Assembly (NCBI GenBank): GCA_910579285.1
Contig: CAJTTT010000017.1
Coordinates: forward strand, 45,064-80,123
Source: an uncultured Lachnospiraceae bacterium
Lineage (GTDB): Bacteria > Bacillota > Clostridia > Lachnospirales > Lachnospiraceae
Length of the DNA stretch: 35,060 nucleotides
Direction: 5' to 3'
Below, piece by piece: positions 15,336 to 23,838 of this stretch. Below the pieces are notes generated by a model. That model was not told the DNA's origin and did no database searches. It worked only from the letters and a program-made list of their open reading frames with translations. The position numbers and the translations under genes are program-made. Numbering within the stretch: position 1 is the first letter of the stretch; each line of letters begins with the position of its first letter.

Positions 15336-16970
15336 CTAGTTCGGCTCAAAGTAACTGTTCGCAAACGCAATATTTGTGGCATGATCCGCCACTCTCTCAA
15401 GCCCCGACACGATATCCGAGAACATCGCGCCCGCCTCGGGCGTGCACTCGTTGTTGGAAAGCCGCTCGATATGCCTCTGCTGCAGCTCCTTCTCCTTCTC
15501 GTCGATGGCCTCCTCCAGATTTCTGATATCCTCCACATGCTCCTCCGTGCTCTTGACAAACATCTCAAAGGAGAAACGCAAAAGCGTATTGACCATATCC
15601 ATCATCTCGCCCAGCTCCCGCTGCGCCGCCTTGGAGAAAACCACGCCGGTTTTTTCCCTCTGCACCGCCGCATCCACAATATTTTCCGCGTGATCGCCGA
15701 TCCGCTCGATATCATTCACCACATGGAACAGCGCGCCAATGCTCTTCAAGTCCTCAATCGGCAGGGTTGTCTGATTAATCTTCACCAGGTAGTTGGTGAT
15801 GGCGTGACTCAAGAAGTCAATATTCTTCTCCACCTCGTATACTTCGTCAATCTCCTCCCGATCCAGCGTAACCAGGGCATTCATGGCGCGGTTCAGGTTT
15901 TCATCCGCAAGCGAACTCATGCGGTCAAGCTCCTTGATAACCTCCACCACCGCCGTGGCCGGATTTAAGACCACCTTCTCACCGATATATTTGAGCTGGT
16001 AGCTGTCCCGGTAACCGATCTTCTTGTCGTCGCCGGGCACAAGCACATAAGTCAGCTTCACAATCTGCCTGATAAACGGCATCAGCAGGACAACCTGAAA
16101 AATTTTAATGGAAATATGCGCATAAGCCACCACCCTGCCCGGATTATTGCCGGTAAACGCCATAAGCGCTGCCGCAAACGTATCCACCGTCGCCAAAAGG
16201 ACAAGGAATACAATAACCGTTCCAATTACATTGAAAATAAGATGAATCGCCGCCGCCCGCTTCGCATCTTTCTTTCCGCTTAACGAAGCTATCATGGCAG
16301 TTGCACAGGAACCGATGTTACAACCGAGAATGGTAAACATGCAGATATCTATTCCCATCATCCCCTGATTGGCAAGAAGCACCAGTATACTGACCGTCAC
16401 GGACGAACTCTGGATTACCGCCGTTAAGACAGTGCCCAGCAGCACCGCCATGAGAGGCGACTGCAGGGACGCAAACATATGTAAAATTTCCGGAGAATCC
16501 TTCATACCGGACATCGCTCCCGACATCGAACTCAGTCCCATGAAAAGAACGCCAAAGCCGATAATTGCCTCTCCCCATCTGGAAATCTTCTGTTTCTTAA
16601 CAAACATGAGAATCAACACGCCCGCAAGCAGAATCACAGGCGCCGCTTTCTCCAGCTTAAAGGAAACAAGGAGCGCCGTTACCGTCGTACCTACATTGGC
16701 GCCAAGAATGACGCCAGCCGCCTGCGTAAGCGTCATCAGCCCGGAGTTGACAAAGCTGACCACCATGACCGTACATGCTGAAGAAGACTGGACCACCGCC
16801 GTAAAAAACACGCCCACTAAAATAGCCATAAAACGGTTGGTCGTCAACCGTTCCAGTATCCCTCTCAGCTTCGCGCCCGCAACCTTCTCGATGCTGTCGC
16901 TCATTATGCGCATACCATACAGGAACAGCCCCAGGCCTCCCGCCATAGAAAGAATGATAGATAGATTCAT
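15336..16970 (-). CDS. Na+/phosphate cotransporter family protein with PhoU domain
   Basis: A 544-residue membrane protein of the NptA/YjbB type. The transmembrane part has the duplicated QSSS signature of Na/Pi-IIb transporters, in VVQSSSACTVMVVSF near residue 61 and VIQSSSVTVSILVLL near residue 187. These occur within two homologous halves of about four helices each. The C-terminal 200 residues form a soluble helical PhoU-like domain (NRAMNALVTLDREEIDEVYEV, IERIGDHAENI, VADHATNIAF). Such proteins import or export phosphate with sodium; direction is not deducible here. It has its own promoter at 17028-17056. Confidence 0.93.
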   Translation of the reverse strand: MNLSIILSMAGGLGLFLYGMRIMSDSIEKVAGAKLRGILERLTTNRFMAILVGVFFTAVVQSSSACTVMVVSFVNSGLMTLTQAAGVILGANVGTTVTALLVSFKLEKAAPVILLAGVLILMFVKKQKISRWGEAIIGFGVLFMGLSSMSGAMSGMKDSPEILHMFASLQSPLMAVLLGTVLTAVIQSSSVTVSILVLLANQGMMGIDICMFTILGCNIGSCATAMIASLSGKKDAKRAAAIHLIFNVIGTVIVFLVLLATVDTFAAALMAFTGNNPGRVVAYAHISIKIFQVVLLMPFIRQIVKLTYVLVPGDDKKIGYRDSYQLKYIGEKVVLNPATAVVEVIKELDRMSSLADENLNRAMNALVTLDREEIDEVYEVEKNIDFLSHAITNYLVKINQTTLPIEDLKSIGALFHVVNDIERIGDHAENIVDAAVQREKTGVVFSKAAQRELGEMMDMVNTLLRFSFEMFVKSTEEHVEDIRNLEEAIDEKEKELQQRHIERLSNNECTPEAGAMFSDIVSGLERVADHATNIAFANSYFEPN

Positions 16971-17027
16971 CTCGATTCCGATATCCTTCCTTTGTTCTTT
17001 TCTCCATATGAAAAGCTACACGGTTCT

Positions 17028-17056
17028 ATTGTATCGAAAAAAAATACCTCTTACAA
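17028..17056 (-). promoter_or_regulatory. Promoter of the Na/Pi cotransporter gene
   Basis: Minus-strand TTGTAA (17056-17051), a 17-nt spacer and TACAAT (17033-17028), in the gap between ribF and the transporter gene. It allows this gene and the NlpC/P60 gene to be expressed apart from the translation operon. Confidence 0.7.
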
Positions 17057-17077
17057 CCCCTTACGACAAAAAAAGAC

Positions 17078-17989
17078 TTATGTAGCAGTTCTTCCGGCCT
17101 CCACATCAGCCGCGATCTGCCGCCGCAGCGCCTCCACGCTCCCGAAATCCTGCTCCGGCCTGCGGAATGCCAGAAGCTCCACCGTCATAGCCCTGTCGTA
17201 AACCTCTCCCGAAAAATCGTAGAGATAAGTCTCCACACCCATGATCTTCTCCTCCGAAACCGTAGGCTTACAGCCCACATTGGAGATCCCCCGGTAAACC
17301 CTGTCGCCAAGTCTTGCCCTGGAATAATAAACGCCGTTTGGCGGCAGAAGTTTGCGGGTATCCGGCAGAATGTTTGCCGTAGGCATACCAAGCTTTCGTC
17401 CAAGCTGTCTGCCGTGCACCACCTTCCCGCTCACACAATAGGGTGCGCCCAGCATGGCAGAAACTTTCTCCATCTCTCCCGCACGGACCGCCTGCCGCAC
17501 CCGGGTAGAGCTGACCTCCTCGCCTTTCACGCGGACTTTGTCGATCAGTTCCACCTGATATCCGCAGGTTTCGGCATATTCGGACAGAAGTTTATAATCT
17601 CCCGCGCCGCCCTTTCCGAAGGAAATATCCGGACCCGCACAGAGATACGCGGTCTGCATCTGCTCTGCCAGATAGCGGGCCACAAATTCCGCAGGCTCCG
17701 TGGCCGCCGTCTCCCGGTTTAAGGGAAACTCAATCAGCACGTCTATCCCCAGTCTGAAGAAGGCCGCCCTCTTTTCCTCCCTGGTGGACAGCTCCTTCGT
17801 CTCTCCTCCAAAGAAGGACGCCGCCGAAGTGTCAAAGGTAAAAACCACCGTGCGCAGCCCCCGGCTTTTCTGCTCCAATACCCGTTCCAACAGCCGCCGG
17901 TGGCCAAGATGAATCCCGTCAAACTTCCCGAGCGCAACGGCGCTTTTATTATCCAGATAAAATTCCGTCGTATTTTCTATAATCTGCAT
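17078..17989 (-). CDS. ribF: Bifunctional riboflavin kinase / FAD synthetase
   Basis: Makes FMN and then FAD from riboflavin. The 303-residue protein has an N-terminal nucleotidyltransferase domain (ALGKFDGIHLGHRRLL with the HLGH motif; the closing SSTRVRQAVRAGE). The C-terminal flavokinase domain starts near residue 180 (GRQLGRKLGMPTANI, then NGVYYSRARLGD and FIS-like GISNVGCKPTV). Length is normal. It follows truB by 72 nt, its usual neighbour in Firmicutes. Confidence 0.96.
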   Translation of the reverse strand: MQIIENTTEFYLDNKSAVALGKFDGIHLGHRRLLERVLEQKSRGLRTVVFTFDTSAASFFGGETKELSTREEKRAAFFRLGIDVLIEFPLNRETAATEPAEFVARYLAEQMQTAYLCAGPDISFGKGGAGDYKLLSEYAETCGYQVELIDKVRVKGEEVSSTRVRQAVRAGEMEKVSAMLGAPYCVSGKVVHGRQLGRKLGMPTANILPDTRKLLPPNGVYYSRARLGDRVYRGISNVGCKPTVSEEKIMGVETYLYDFSGEVYDRAMTVELLAFRRPEQDFGSVEALRRQIAADVEAGRTAT

Positions 17990-18061
17990 GCTGTCTTTCC
18001 CGTTTCCGACTCTCCGCCGTCCAATGGCATCCGTCTATTAATAACACATGTTCTTATATTC

Positions 18062-18970
18062 TCACAGGAACATTTTCACGGGCCTCGCCTCTTCCGCTCC
18101 CGCATGATACTCGTAGATGCCGTAAAACCGCCCTGTCCCGTCATACATCCGCAGCCGCTCCCTGTCCTGAAACAGCGCGCAGTCCGTCAGCGCTTCTGCC
18201 GGAATTTTATTTCCGTTCTCCAAAAGCCGCCGTACCTCCGATGTTACCTCCACTTCCCTGCAATCTCCAAAAACCGCATCGGGCGGCACTATAACATCCG
18301 ATATTTTATCTTCATCCCGCAGCGTCTCGATCTCTGAGAGCCGCAGCGCCTCCTCTATCCCGAAAATCCCCACCCGGCTCCGCGTAAGAGACGCCATGAC
18401 GCCGCCGCATCCAAGCTTCTCCCCGATGTCGTGGCAGAGCGTTCTGATGTAGGTTCCCTTTGAGCAGACCACCCGAAACCGAACCGTGGGAAGACACATT
18501 TCCAAAATCTCCAGCTCCCGGATCTGTACCGAGCGGGGCTTGCGCTCCACCTCTTTCCCGGCCCGCGCCAGCTCGTAAAGCTTCTTTCCGTTCACCTTGA
18601 GCGCCGAGTACATGGGCGGAACCTGTTCGTAGTCACCGAGAAAGCTCAGAATGCTCTCCCGCACCTGCTCCTGCGCAAGCTGTCCGAGCGGCTCCTCCTC
18701 CGCTTGAAATAACACCTGTCCCGATAAATCCTGGGTATCCGTCACCACCCCCAGCCGGAGTGTTGCAATGTACTCCTTATCCCAGTCCGTAAGCATGTCG
18801 CACAGTTTCGTGCCCGAACCAAAACATACAGGAAGCACGCCGACCGCATCCGGGTCGAGTGTCCCTGTATGTCCTATTTTCTTCTGTTTACAGATCCCGC
18901 GGAGTTTCGCCACCACATCATGGGACGTGAACCCCGCCTCCTTATAAACGTTCATAATACCATTGTACAT
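18062..18970 (-). CDS. truB: tRNA pseudouridine-55 synthase
   Basis: Modifies U55 in the T-loop of tRNAs. The 302-residue protein has GFTSHDVVAKLRGI, the catalytic-Asp motif GHTGTLDPDAVGVLPVC, YEQVPPMYSALKVNGKKLYELAR, and CSKGTYIRTLCHDIG. All are standard for TruB family I. The start at 18970 follows AGGGGA. It is 18 nt downstream of nrnA within the nusA-infB cluster. The C-terminal 60 residues probably form the PUA-like extension. Confidence 0.96.
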   Translation of the reverse strand: MYNGIMNVYKEAGFTSHDVVAKLRGICKQKKIGHTGTLDPDAVGVLPVCFGSGTKLCDMLTDWDKEYIATLRLGVVTDTQDLSGQVLFQAEEEPLGQLAQEQVRESILSFLGDYEQVPPMYSALKVNGKKLYELARAGKEVERKPRSVQIRELEILEMCLPTVRFRVVCSKGTYIRTLCHDIGEKLGCGGVMASLTRSRVGIFGIEEALRLSEIETLRDEDKISDVIVPPDAVFGDCREVEVTSEVRRLLENGNKIPAEALTDCALFQDRERLRMYDGTGRFYGIYEYHAGAEEARPVKMFL

Positions 18971-18988
18971 AGCTTCCCCTGTCTCTTT

Positions 18989-19951
18989 CTACCTCTTTTC
19001 CTGCGTACGTTCGAGCTGGGACGCAATCTCCCGTGACAGGTTGTTGATATTGTCATGGTATGTACCGTTCATCGTGCATCCCGCAGCGCGCACATGGCCG
19101 CCGCCGCCAAATTTCACGGCAACTTCCGCCACATTGACCAGGCCGTTTGACCGCATGCTCACCTTGTACTCCAGGGTGCCGGTCTCATACATAAAGATGG
19201 CGCAGTCCACGCCCTTCACACCCTGAAGCTGGTTCACGATGCCGTCTAAGTCCTTCGGCCCTACACAGTAAAACTCCATCATACGCCGGCTTACCATGCT
19301 GACAATACACCTGTCATCCATAAAGCGCACGCTGCCAAGTATCGCCCTGCCCATGATCTGTGCCTGTAAATAAGTCTTCTCATAGAAGGTTTCCTCTATC
19401 AGAGCAGAAAAATCAAATCCAAACTTAAGTAATTCTGACGCAATCTGCATCGTCCGGGGGGAGGTGTTGGAATAGCGGAACACTCCCGTATCGTGGGCTA
19501 TCCCAAGATAAACTGCCTTTGCGATCTCCTCGTCTATCAGCTCCGGCTCCATCAGCTCATAGAGCAGTTCCGCCGTAGAGCTCTTTTCCGTCTCTATGAT
19601 ATTCACATCTCCGCTGCCTCTGTTGCTGATGTGATGGTCAATGTTGACGCGCCTCTTTGCACGCCTGAACAGGGGCAGCACATCTCCAAGCCGCTCATCA
19701 TTACAGTCCAGCGCAAAGAACACATCATAACTTTCTTCACTATTAAATTCAGATTTAATTTCATCTATTCCCTTCAAAACATGGAAAGGTACGGGCGGCT
19801 CCTCCAGATAAACGTCAATCTTCGCCTCCGGCAGCTCCTTTTTCAGATAATGATACAGCGCCAGACATGAGCACACACAATCTCCGTCAGGTCTCATGTG
19901 TCCGCTGATCGCCACCGTCTTCACATCCTTTAACTCGTCAATCCTCTTCAT
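18989..19951 (-). CDS. nrnA: DHH-family oligoribonuclease / PAP phosphatase
   Basis: A 320-residue DHH-DHHA1 phosphoesterase expected to degrade short oligoribonucleotides and 3',5'-phosphoadenosine phosphate. Metal-binding motifs visible are GHMRPDGDCVCS, FALDCND, and the eponymous DHH in NIDHHISNRGSGD, followed by AVYLGIAHDTGVFRYSNT. The C-terminal DHHA1 domain has the FGGGGHVRAAGC motif. Its start overlaps the end of rbfA by 14 bp, implying translational coupling. The rbfA-nrnA-truB order is characteristic of Firmicutes. Confidence 0.94.
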   Translation of the reverse strand: MKRIDELKDVKTVAISGHMRPDGDCVCSCLALYHYLKKELPEAKIDVYLEEPPVPFHVLKGIDEIKSEFNSEESYDVFFALDCNDERLGDVLPLFRRAKRRVNIDHHISNRGSGDVNIIETEKSSTAELLYELMEPELIDEEIAKAVYLGIAHDTGVFRYSNTSPRTMQIASELLKFGFDFSALIEETFYEKTYLQAQIMGRAILGSVRFMDDRCIVSMVSRRMMEFYCVGPKDLDGIVNQLQGVKGVDCAIFMYETGTLEYKVSMRSNGLVNVAEVAVKFGGGGHVRAAGCTMNGTYHDNINNLSREIASQLERTQEKR

Positions 19952-20339
19952 CGTTACTCCTCTTATCAGACTCAGCAGCCTTCCTGTCCGAGGCTACCAC
20001 TTCTTCAATGCGCTTGGACATATTCACCCCATAGGCGATGGACTGGTCCATAATGAAATGAATCTGCGGCGTATTGCGAAGATTGATGGTTCTCGCAATC
20101 TGACCGCGTATATAACCTTCCGCGCTCTGAAGCCCCGCCAGCGTATCCGCCTGTGCTTTCTCATCGCCAAGCACGCTGATCCACGCCTTGCAGGTCTTCA
20201 GATCCGGGGCAACCTCCACCGCCACCACCGAAGTCATCGGCGCAATCCGCGGATCCTTGATCTCTCCGCGGATGATCTGGGCCAGTACACGCTGCACCTC
20301 CCCGTTGATGCGGGTATTTTTGACACTGTTTTTACGCAT
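19938..20339 (-). CDS. rbfA: Ribosome-binding factor A
   Basis: A 133-residue 30S maturation factor with a KH-like fold. It reads NTRINGEVQRVLAQIIRGEI, DPRIAPMTSVVAVEVAPDLK, AWISVLGD and RTINLRNTPQIHFIMDQS, followed by a charged tail (SDRKAAESDKRSNDEED) longer than minimal. It sits 55 nt after infB and overlaps nrnA. Confidence 0.95.
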   Translation of the reverse strand: MRKNSVKNTRINGEVQRVLAQIIRGEIKDPRIAPMTSVVAVEVAPDLKTCKAWISVLGDEKAQADTLAGLQSAEGYIRGQIARTINLRNTPQIHFIMDQSIAYGVNMSKRIEEVVASDRKAAESDKRSNDEED

Positions 20340-20394
20340 GATATCCAGTCCTTTCCTCTGCGCCTTTATTCATAACACTCGATATTATATCTCA

Positions 20395-23214
20395 TTATCT
20401 CGGCACTTCCACCATGATGTAGGCTTCCACAATGTCCAGTTCCTCCATCTTGTCGAAGCCTTCGAACACAAGTCCGCACTCGAAACCGGCCTTCACTTCC
20501 TTCACATCATCCTTGAAACGTTTCAGGGAGGCAAGCTCACCCTCGTAAATCTGCTCCTCACCCCTGCGGATACGGATCTTACAGCCTCTCTGGAACTCAC
20601 CGTCAAGCACATAAGAGCCGGCGATATTGCCGATAGCGGACGCCTTGAAGATCTGGCGCACTTCCGCATGACCGATTACCTTCTCCTCGAAAATCGGATC
20701 CAACATACCCTTCATGGCCGCCTCGATATCCTCAATCGCCTGATAAATCACCTTGTAGAGGCGCACATCCACGCCTTCCCGCTCCGCCACGGTCTTCGCC
20801 TGGGCATCCGGCCTCACGTTAAAGCCGATGATAATTGCCGAGGATGCGGAAGCAAGCGATACGTCCGATTCGTTGATCGCGCCCACGCCGCCGTGAATGC
20901 ACTTTACAACCACTTCCTCGTTGGTCAGCTTCATCAGACTCTGTTTTACGGCCTCCACGCTGCCCTGTACATCCGCCTTGACGATCAGGTTCAGTTCTTT
21001 TAAATTGCCCTCCTGGATCTGGCTGAACAGATCATCCAGGGACATCTTTGTCTTAGTATCTGCAAGCATCTCCTCTTTATGCTGAGCCATGTACGTCTCC
21101 GCATAAGATTTTGCGCTCTTGTCATTTTCATGGACGACAAACACCTCGCCGGCGCTTGGCACGTCGGATAAGCCGAGAATTTCCACAGGTGTGGAGGGTT
21201 TCGCCTCCTTCACACGTCTGCCCTTGTCATCAATCATGGCTCTTACCTTGCCGTGGCTTGCGCCTGCGGAGATAAAGTCGCCCACATGAAGGGTTCCCTT
21301 CTGCACCAGCACAGTAGCCACAGGACCTCTGCCCTTGTCAAGCTCAGCCTCGATCACCAGACCTCTCGCATTTCTGTCCGGGTTCGCCTTCAGCTCCAGA
21401 ATCTCCGCCGTGAGCAGAATTGTCTCCAGAAGATTTTCGATACCTTCTCCCGACTTTGCGGAAACCGGCACAAACTCTGTCGATCCGCCCCAATCTACCG
21501 GGATCAGCTCGTACTCTGTCATCTCCTGCTTCACGCGGTCAATGTTTGCATTGGGTTTATCAATCTTATTGACGGCAACGATGATCTCGATTCCTGCCGC
21601 CTTCGCATGGTTGATGGCCTCCACTGTCTGAGGCATCACGCCGTCATCAGCCGCCACTACCAGCACCGCGATATCGGTGGAGTTCGCGCCGCGCATACGC
21701 ATGGCTGTGAACGCCTCGTGACCCGGCGTATCCAGGAAAGTAATGCTCTGCCCCTTTACGCTGACCGTGTACGCACCGATGGCCTGGGTGATGCCGCCAG
21801 CCTCCTTATCCGTCACATTAGTCTTACGGATCGCGTCAAGCAGGGAGGTTTTACCGTGGTCTACATGACCCATAACACAGATAACCGGGGGACGCGCCAC
21901 CATCGTGGAGGCGTCCTCCTCCTCCTCGCGCAGAAGCTCCTCGATCACGTCAACCTTAACTTCCTTCTCGCAGATGATCTCATACTCGATGGCAATATTC
22001 TCCGCCTCCTCAAAACTGATATCGGAGTTTAACGTCACGATCTGCCCCTGCAAGAACAGCTTTTTAATAATTACGGAAGGCTGGATCTTCATCTTATCGG
22101 CCAGCTCCTTGATTGTCAGGGTATCCGGCACCGTGATCACCTTAATCTGCTCTTCCTTAGACTCCTCAGCCTTTTTCTCAGGCTTAATGAAGCGGCCCGC
22201 CTTGTTGCGGCTCTTTACCGCTGCATCGTCCTCCTCATAGATATGATCCTTCTTGGAACGCTTATCCCTGTCCTGATTTACTCTGCGCTTTTCGTCGTCC
22301 CTGTGCTTTTCCGCGTCCTTAGCGGGCGCTTCAGCGACAAAGTCCTTCGGACCGTTATTTTTCCTAAATCGATTGTCCGGCCCGCCATTTCCTCTCTGAG
22401 GGCGGTCATTACCGCCAGAGTTCCTGCCATAAGCGTTGGGAGCGCCGCCAGTCCTGCGATCACCCTGACCACCGTTATAATTCGGCCTGCCCTGGCCTTC
22501 AGGTCTGCGATTTTCTCCTGCACTTTCCACTCTCCCCTGTCCGGGCGTCTGCCTGTTTCCGGCCGCCGTGTTCTTATTGTTTTCCCTTTTCTCCTGCTGC
22601 CTCTGCTCCAGACGTCTCTCCTGCTGCTGTTTCTGTCTTACATCGTAAGGCTCCGCCGTCACAGGAATCGGCTTCTGCGTGGGACGTATGATCTTATGGG
22701 GCGTATTCTGGGGCTGTACAGGACGCGCGCCGTTCGACATAGGCCGGCCGCCGCCCCTGTTTTGGCTGTTCTGCCCGCCCTGGCTGTTTCCTCCGCCCTG
22801 AGACTGTCTGCCGCCCATCTTGGAATTGTGGGGGTTGCTCACGAAGATGATCCGTTTCTTCTTGGGCGCTTCGCCCTTGCCATCTCTTTTTTCGTTCTCC
22901 GCTGCGGGCTTTTCGGGCGCGGGTTTCGCGGGCGCTGCCTTCTCTCCCCCGGCTGCCGGTGCGGCCTTCTCCTTCACGGAAGGCTCCTCACCGCGCGGCT
23001 TTTCTTCCGCTCTTGACTGCTTTTCTTCCCCGACGACCTTCGCAGCCTTGTCTCCCGAAGAGGAAAACTCCTTTCTCACCAACGCGATCGCATCATCCTC
23101 GATCGAACTCTGCGCCACCTTCACCTCATATCCCTTAGCCTGCAGGAAGTCGATCAGTTCTTTGCTCTTCCTGTCTACCTCTTTCGCAAGCTCATGTACT
23201 TTCATCTTCGCCAT
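20395..23214 (-). CDS. infB: Translation initiation factor IF-2
   Basis: The GTPase that delivers initiator tRNA to the 30S subunit. The 939-residue protein has an IF2_N domain at residues 1 to about 50 (MAKMKVHELAKEVDRKSKEL). A long low-complexity linker follows at about 60-360, with Ala/Pro/Glu-rich then Arg/Gln/Asn/Gly-rich stretches (GGGNSQGGQNSQNRGGGR). A second IF2_N comes before the G domain, which has GHVDHGKT near residue 448, DTPGHEAF and NKIDKP. The C-terminal beta-barrel and initiator-tRNA-binding domains complete it. I chose the ATG at 23214 after GGAGGTAGTAAGT; an ATG 15 nt upstream is less well placed. The linker accounts for the extra length over short IF-2 proteins. Confidence 0.97.
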   Translation of the reverse strand: MAKMKVHELAKEVDRKSKELIDFLQAKGYEVKVAQSSIEDDAIALVRKEFSSSGDKAAKVVGEEKQSRAEEKPRGEEPSVKEKAAPAAGGEKAAPAKPAPEKPAAENEKRDGKGEAPKKKRIIFVSNPHNSKMGGRQSQGGGNSQGGQNSQNRGGGRPMSNGARPVQPQNTPHKIIRPTQKPIPVTAEPYDVRQKQQQERRLEQRQQEKRENNKNTAAGNRQTPGQGRVESAGENRRPEGQGRPNYNGGQGDRRTGGAPNAYGRNSGGNDRPQRGNGGPDNRFRKNNGPKDFVAEAPAKDAEKHRDDEKRRVNQDRDKRSKKDHIYEEDDAAVKSRNKAGRFIKPEKKAEESKEEQIKVITVPDTLTIKELADKMKIQPSVIIKKLFLQGQIVTLNSDISFEEAENIAIEYEIICEKEVKVDVIEELLREEEEDASTMVARPPVICVMGHVDHGKTSLLDAIRKTNVTDKEAGGITQAIGAYTVSVKGQSITFLDTPGHEAFTAMRMRGANSTDIAVLVVAADDGVMPQTVEAINHAKAAGIEIIVAVNKIDKPNANIDRVKQEMTEYELIPVDWGGSTEFVPVSAKSGEGIENLLETILLTAEILELKANPDRNARGLVIEAELDKGRGPVATVLVQKGTLHVGDFISAGASHGKVRAMIDDKGRRVKEAKPSTPVEILGLSDVPSAGEVFVVHENDKSAKSYAETYMAQHKEEMLADTKTKMSLDDLFSQIQEGNLKELNLIVKADVQGSVEAVKQSLMKLTNEEVVVKCIHGGVGAINESDVSLASASSAIIIGFNVRPDAQAKTVAEREGVDVRLYKVIYQAIEDIEAAMKGMLDPIFEEKVIGHAEVRQIFKASAIGNIAGSYVLDGEFQRGCKIRIRRGEEQIYEGELASLKRFKDDVKEVKAGFECGLVFEGFDKMEELDIVEAYIMVEVPR

Positions 23215-23229
23215 ACTTACTACCTCCAA

Positions 23230-23553
23230 CTATTCCGAATCTCCTAAATGCTTCCGTATCGAATCTGCAAATCCCTCGTCTGTCAGCGCAAGAACCGATC
23301 TCTCGTCCTTACCCATAGAATGCCCGAGCGCCGCCTTCGTCCCATGAAACGCATAGGGAACCTCATAAAACTCACACATGTTACTATACTTTTTTCTGGT
23401 ATTACCCGACGCATCCTCGGCTATGATAACCAGAACTGCCGTACCGCCTTTGACAGCCGCCTCCGTTGCAAATCCGCCACTGACAACATTTCTGGAGCGT
23501 GCGGCGAGTCCCAGCATGGATAATACCTTATCCCTTCCCGGTATCTGCTTCAT
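23230..23553 (-). CDS. ylxQ: L7Ae-family ribosomal/RNA-binding protein (YlxQ)
   Basis: A 107-residue L7Ae/L30e-fold protein expected to bind kink-turn RNA. It reads DKVLSMLGLAARSRNVVSGG, then TAVLVIIAEDASGNTRKKY and YEVPYAFHGTKAALG. The start at 23553 follows GAGGAGGG and overlaps the end of ylxR by 26 bp; the frame continues upstream to 23598 only as ylxR antisense-free overlap. It occupies the usual place between ylxR and infB. Confidence 0.92.
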   Translation of the reverse strand: MKQIPGRDKVLSMLGLAARSRNVVSGGFATEAAVKGGTAVLVIIAEDASGNTRKKYSNMCEFYEVPYAFHGTKAALGHSMGKDERSVLALTDEGFADSIRKHLGDSE

Positions 23554-23818
23554 GCCTGCCCTCCTCAAACTCCTTCTCCAGATCCTCGTATATTTCATCC
23601 GGTATGCGCGTCTTAAATGATCGTTCCAATCCTTTGTTCTTCCTGGCTTTCAACAGGCACTCCCCTCTCATGCAAAGGTATGCGCCCCGACCGTTCTTTC
23701 TCCCGGTCATATCCAGGGAAACAAGCCCCTCCGCGCTCTTAAGCACGCGCATCATCTCTTTCTTATCCTTCATCTCACCGCAGCCCACACACTGGCGCAG
23801 GGATATTTTTTTTGCCAT
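23528..23818 (-). CDS. ylxR: YlxR family RNA-binding protein
   Basis: A 96-residue basic protein of the YlxR/DUF448 family. It has the N-terminal LRQCVGCGEMKDKKEM motif with paired cysteines, then GRGAYLCMRGECLLKARK. In Bacillus subtilis the family member has been reported to bind RNase P RNA (RnpM); a role here is by homology. The start at 23818 follows GTGAGGGGC, 20 nt after nusA. A second ATG 12 nt upstream is possible. Confidence 0.92.
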   Translation of the reverse strand: MAKKISLRQCVGCGEMKDKKEMMRVLKSAEGLVSLDMTGRKNGRGAYLCMRGECLLKARKNKGLERSFKTRIPDEIYEDLEKEFEEGRHEADTGKG

Positions 23819-23838
23819 ACTGCCCCTCACTTATCACT

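Noticed and set aside
22300..22830. Tandem-repeat-like DNA inside infB
   Set aside because: The Gly/Arg/Asn/Gln-rich linker is low-complexity protein coding sequence typical of IF-2, not an exact DNA repeat.
20188..23016. Long plus-strand frames opposite infB and rbfA
   Set aside because: They are antisense to genes with intact GTPase and KH-like motifs, and have no ribosome sites or recognisable products.
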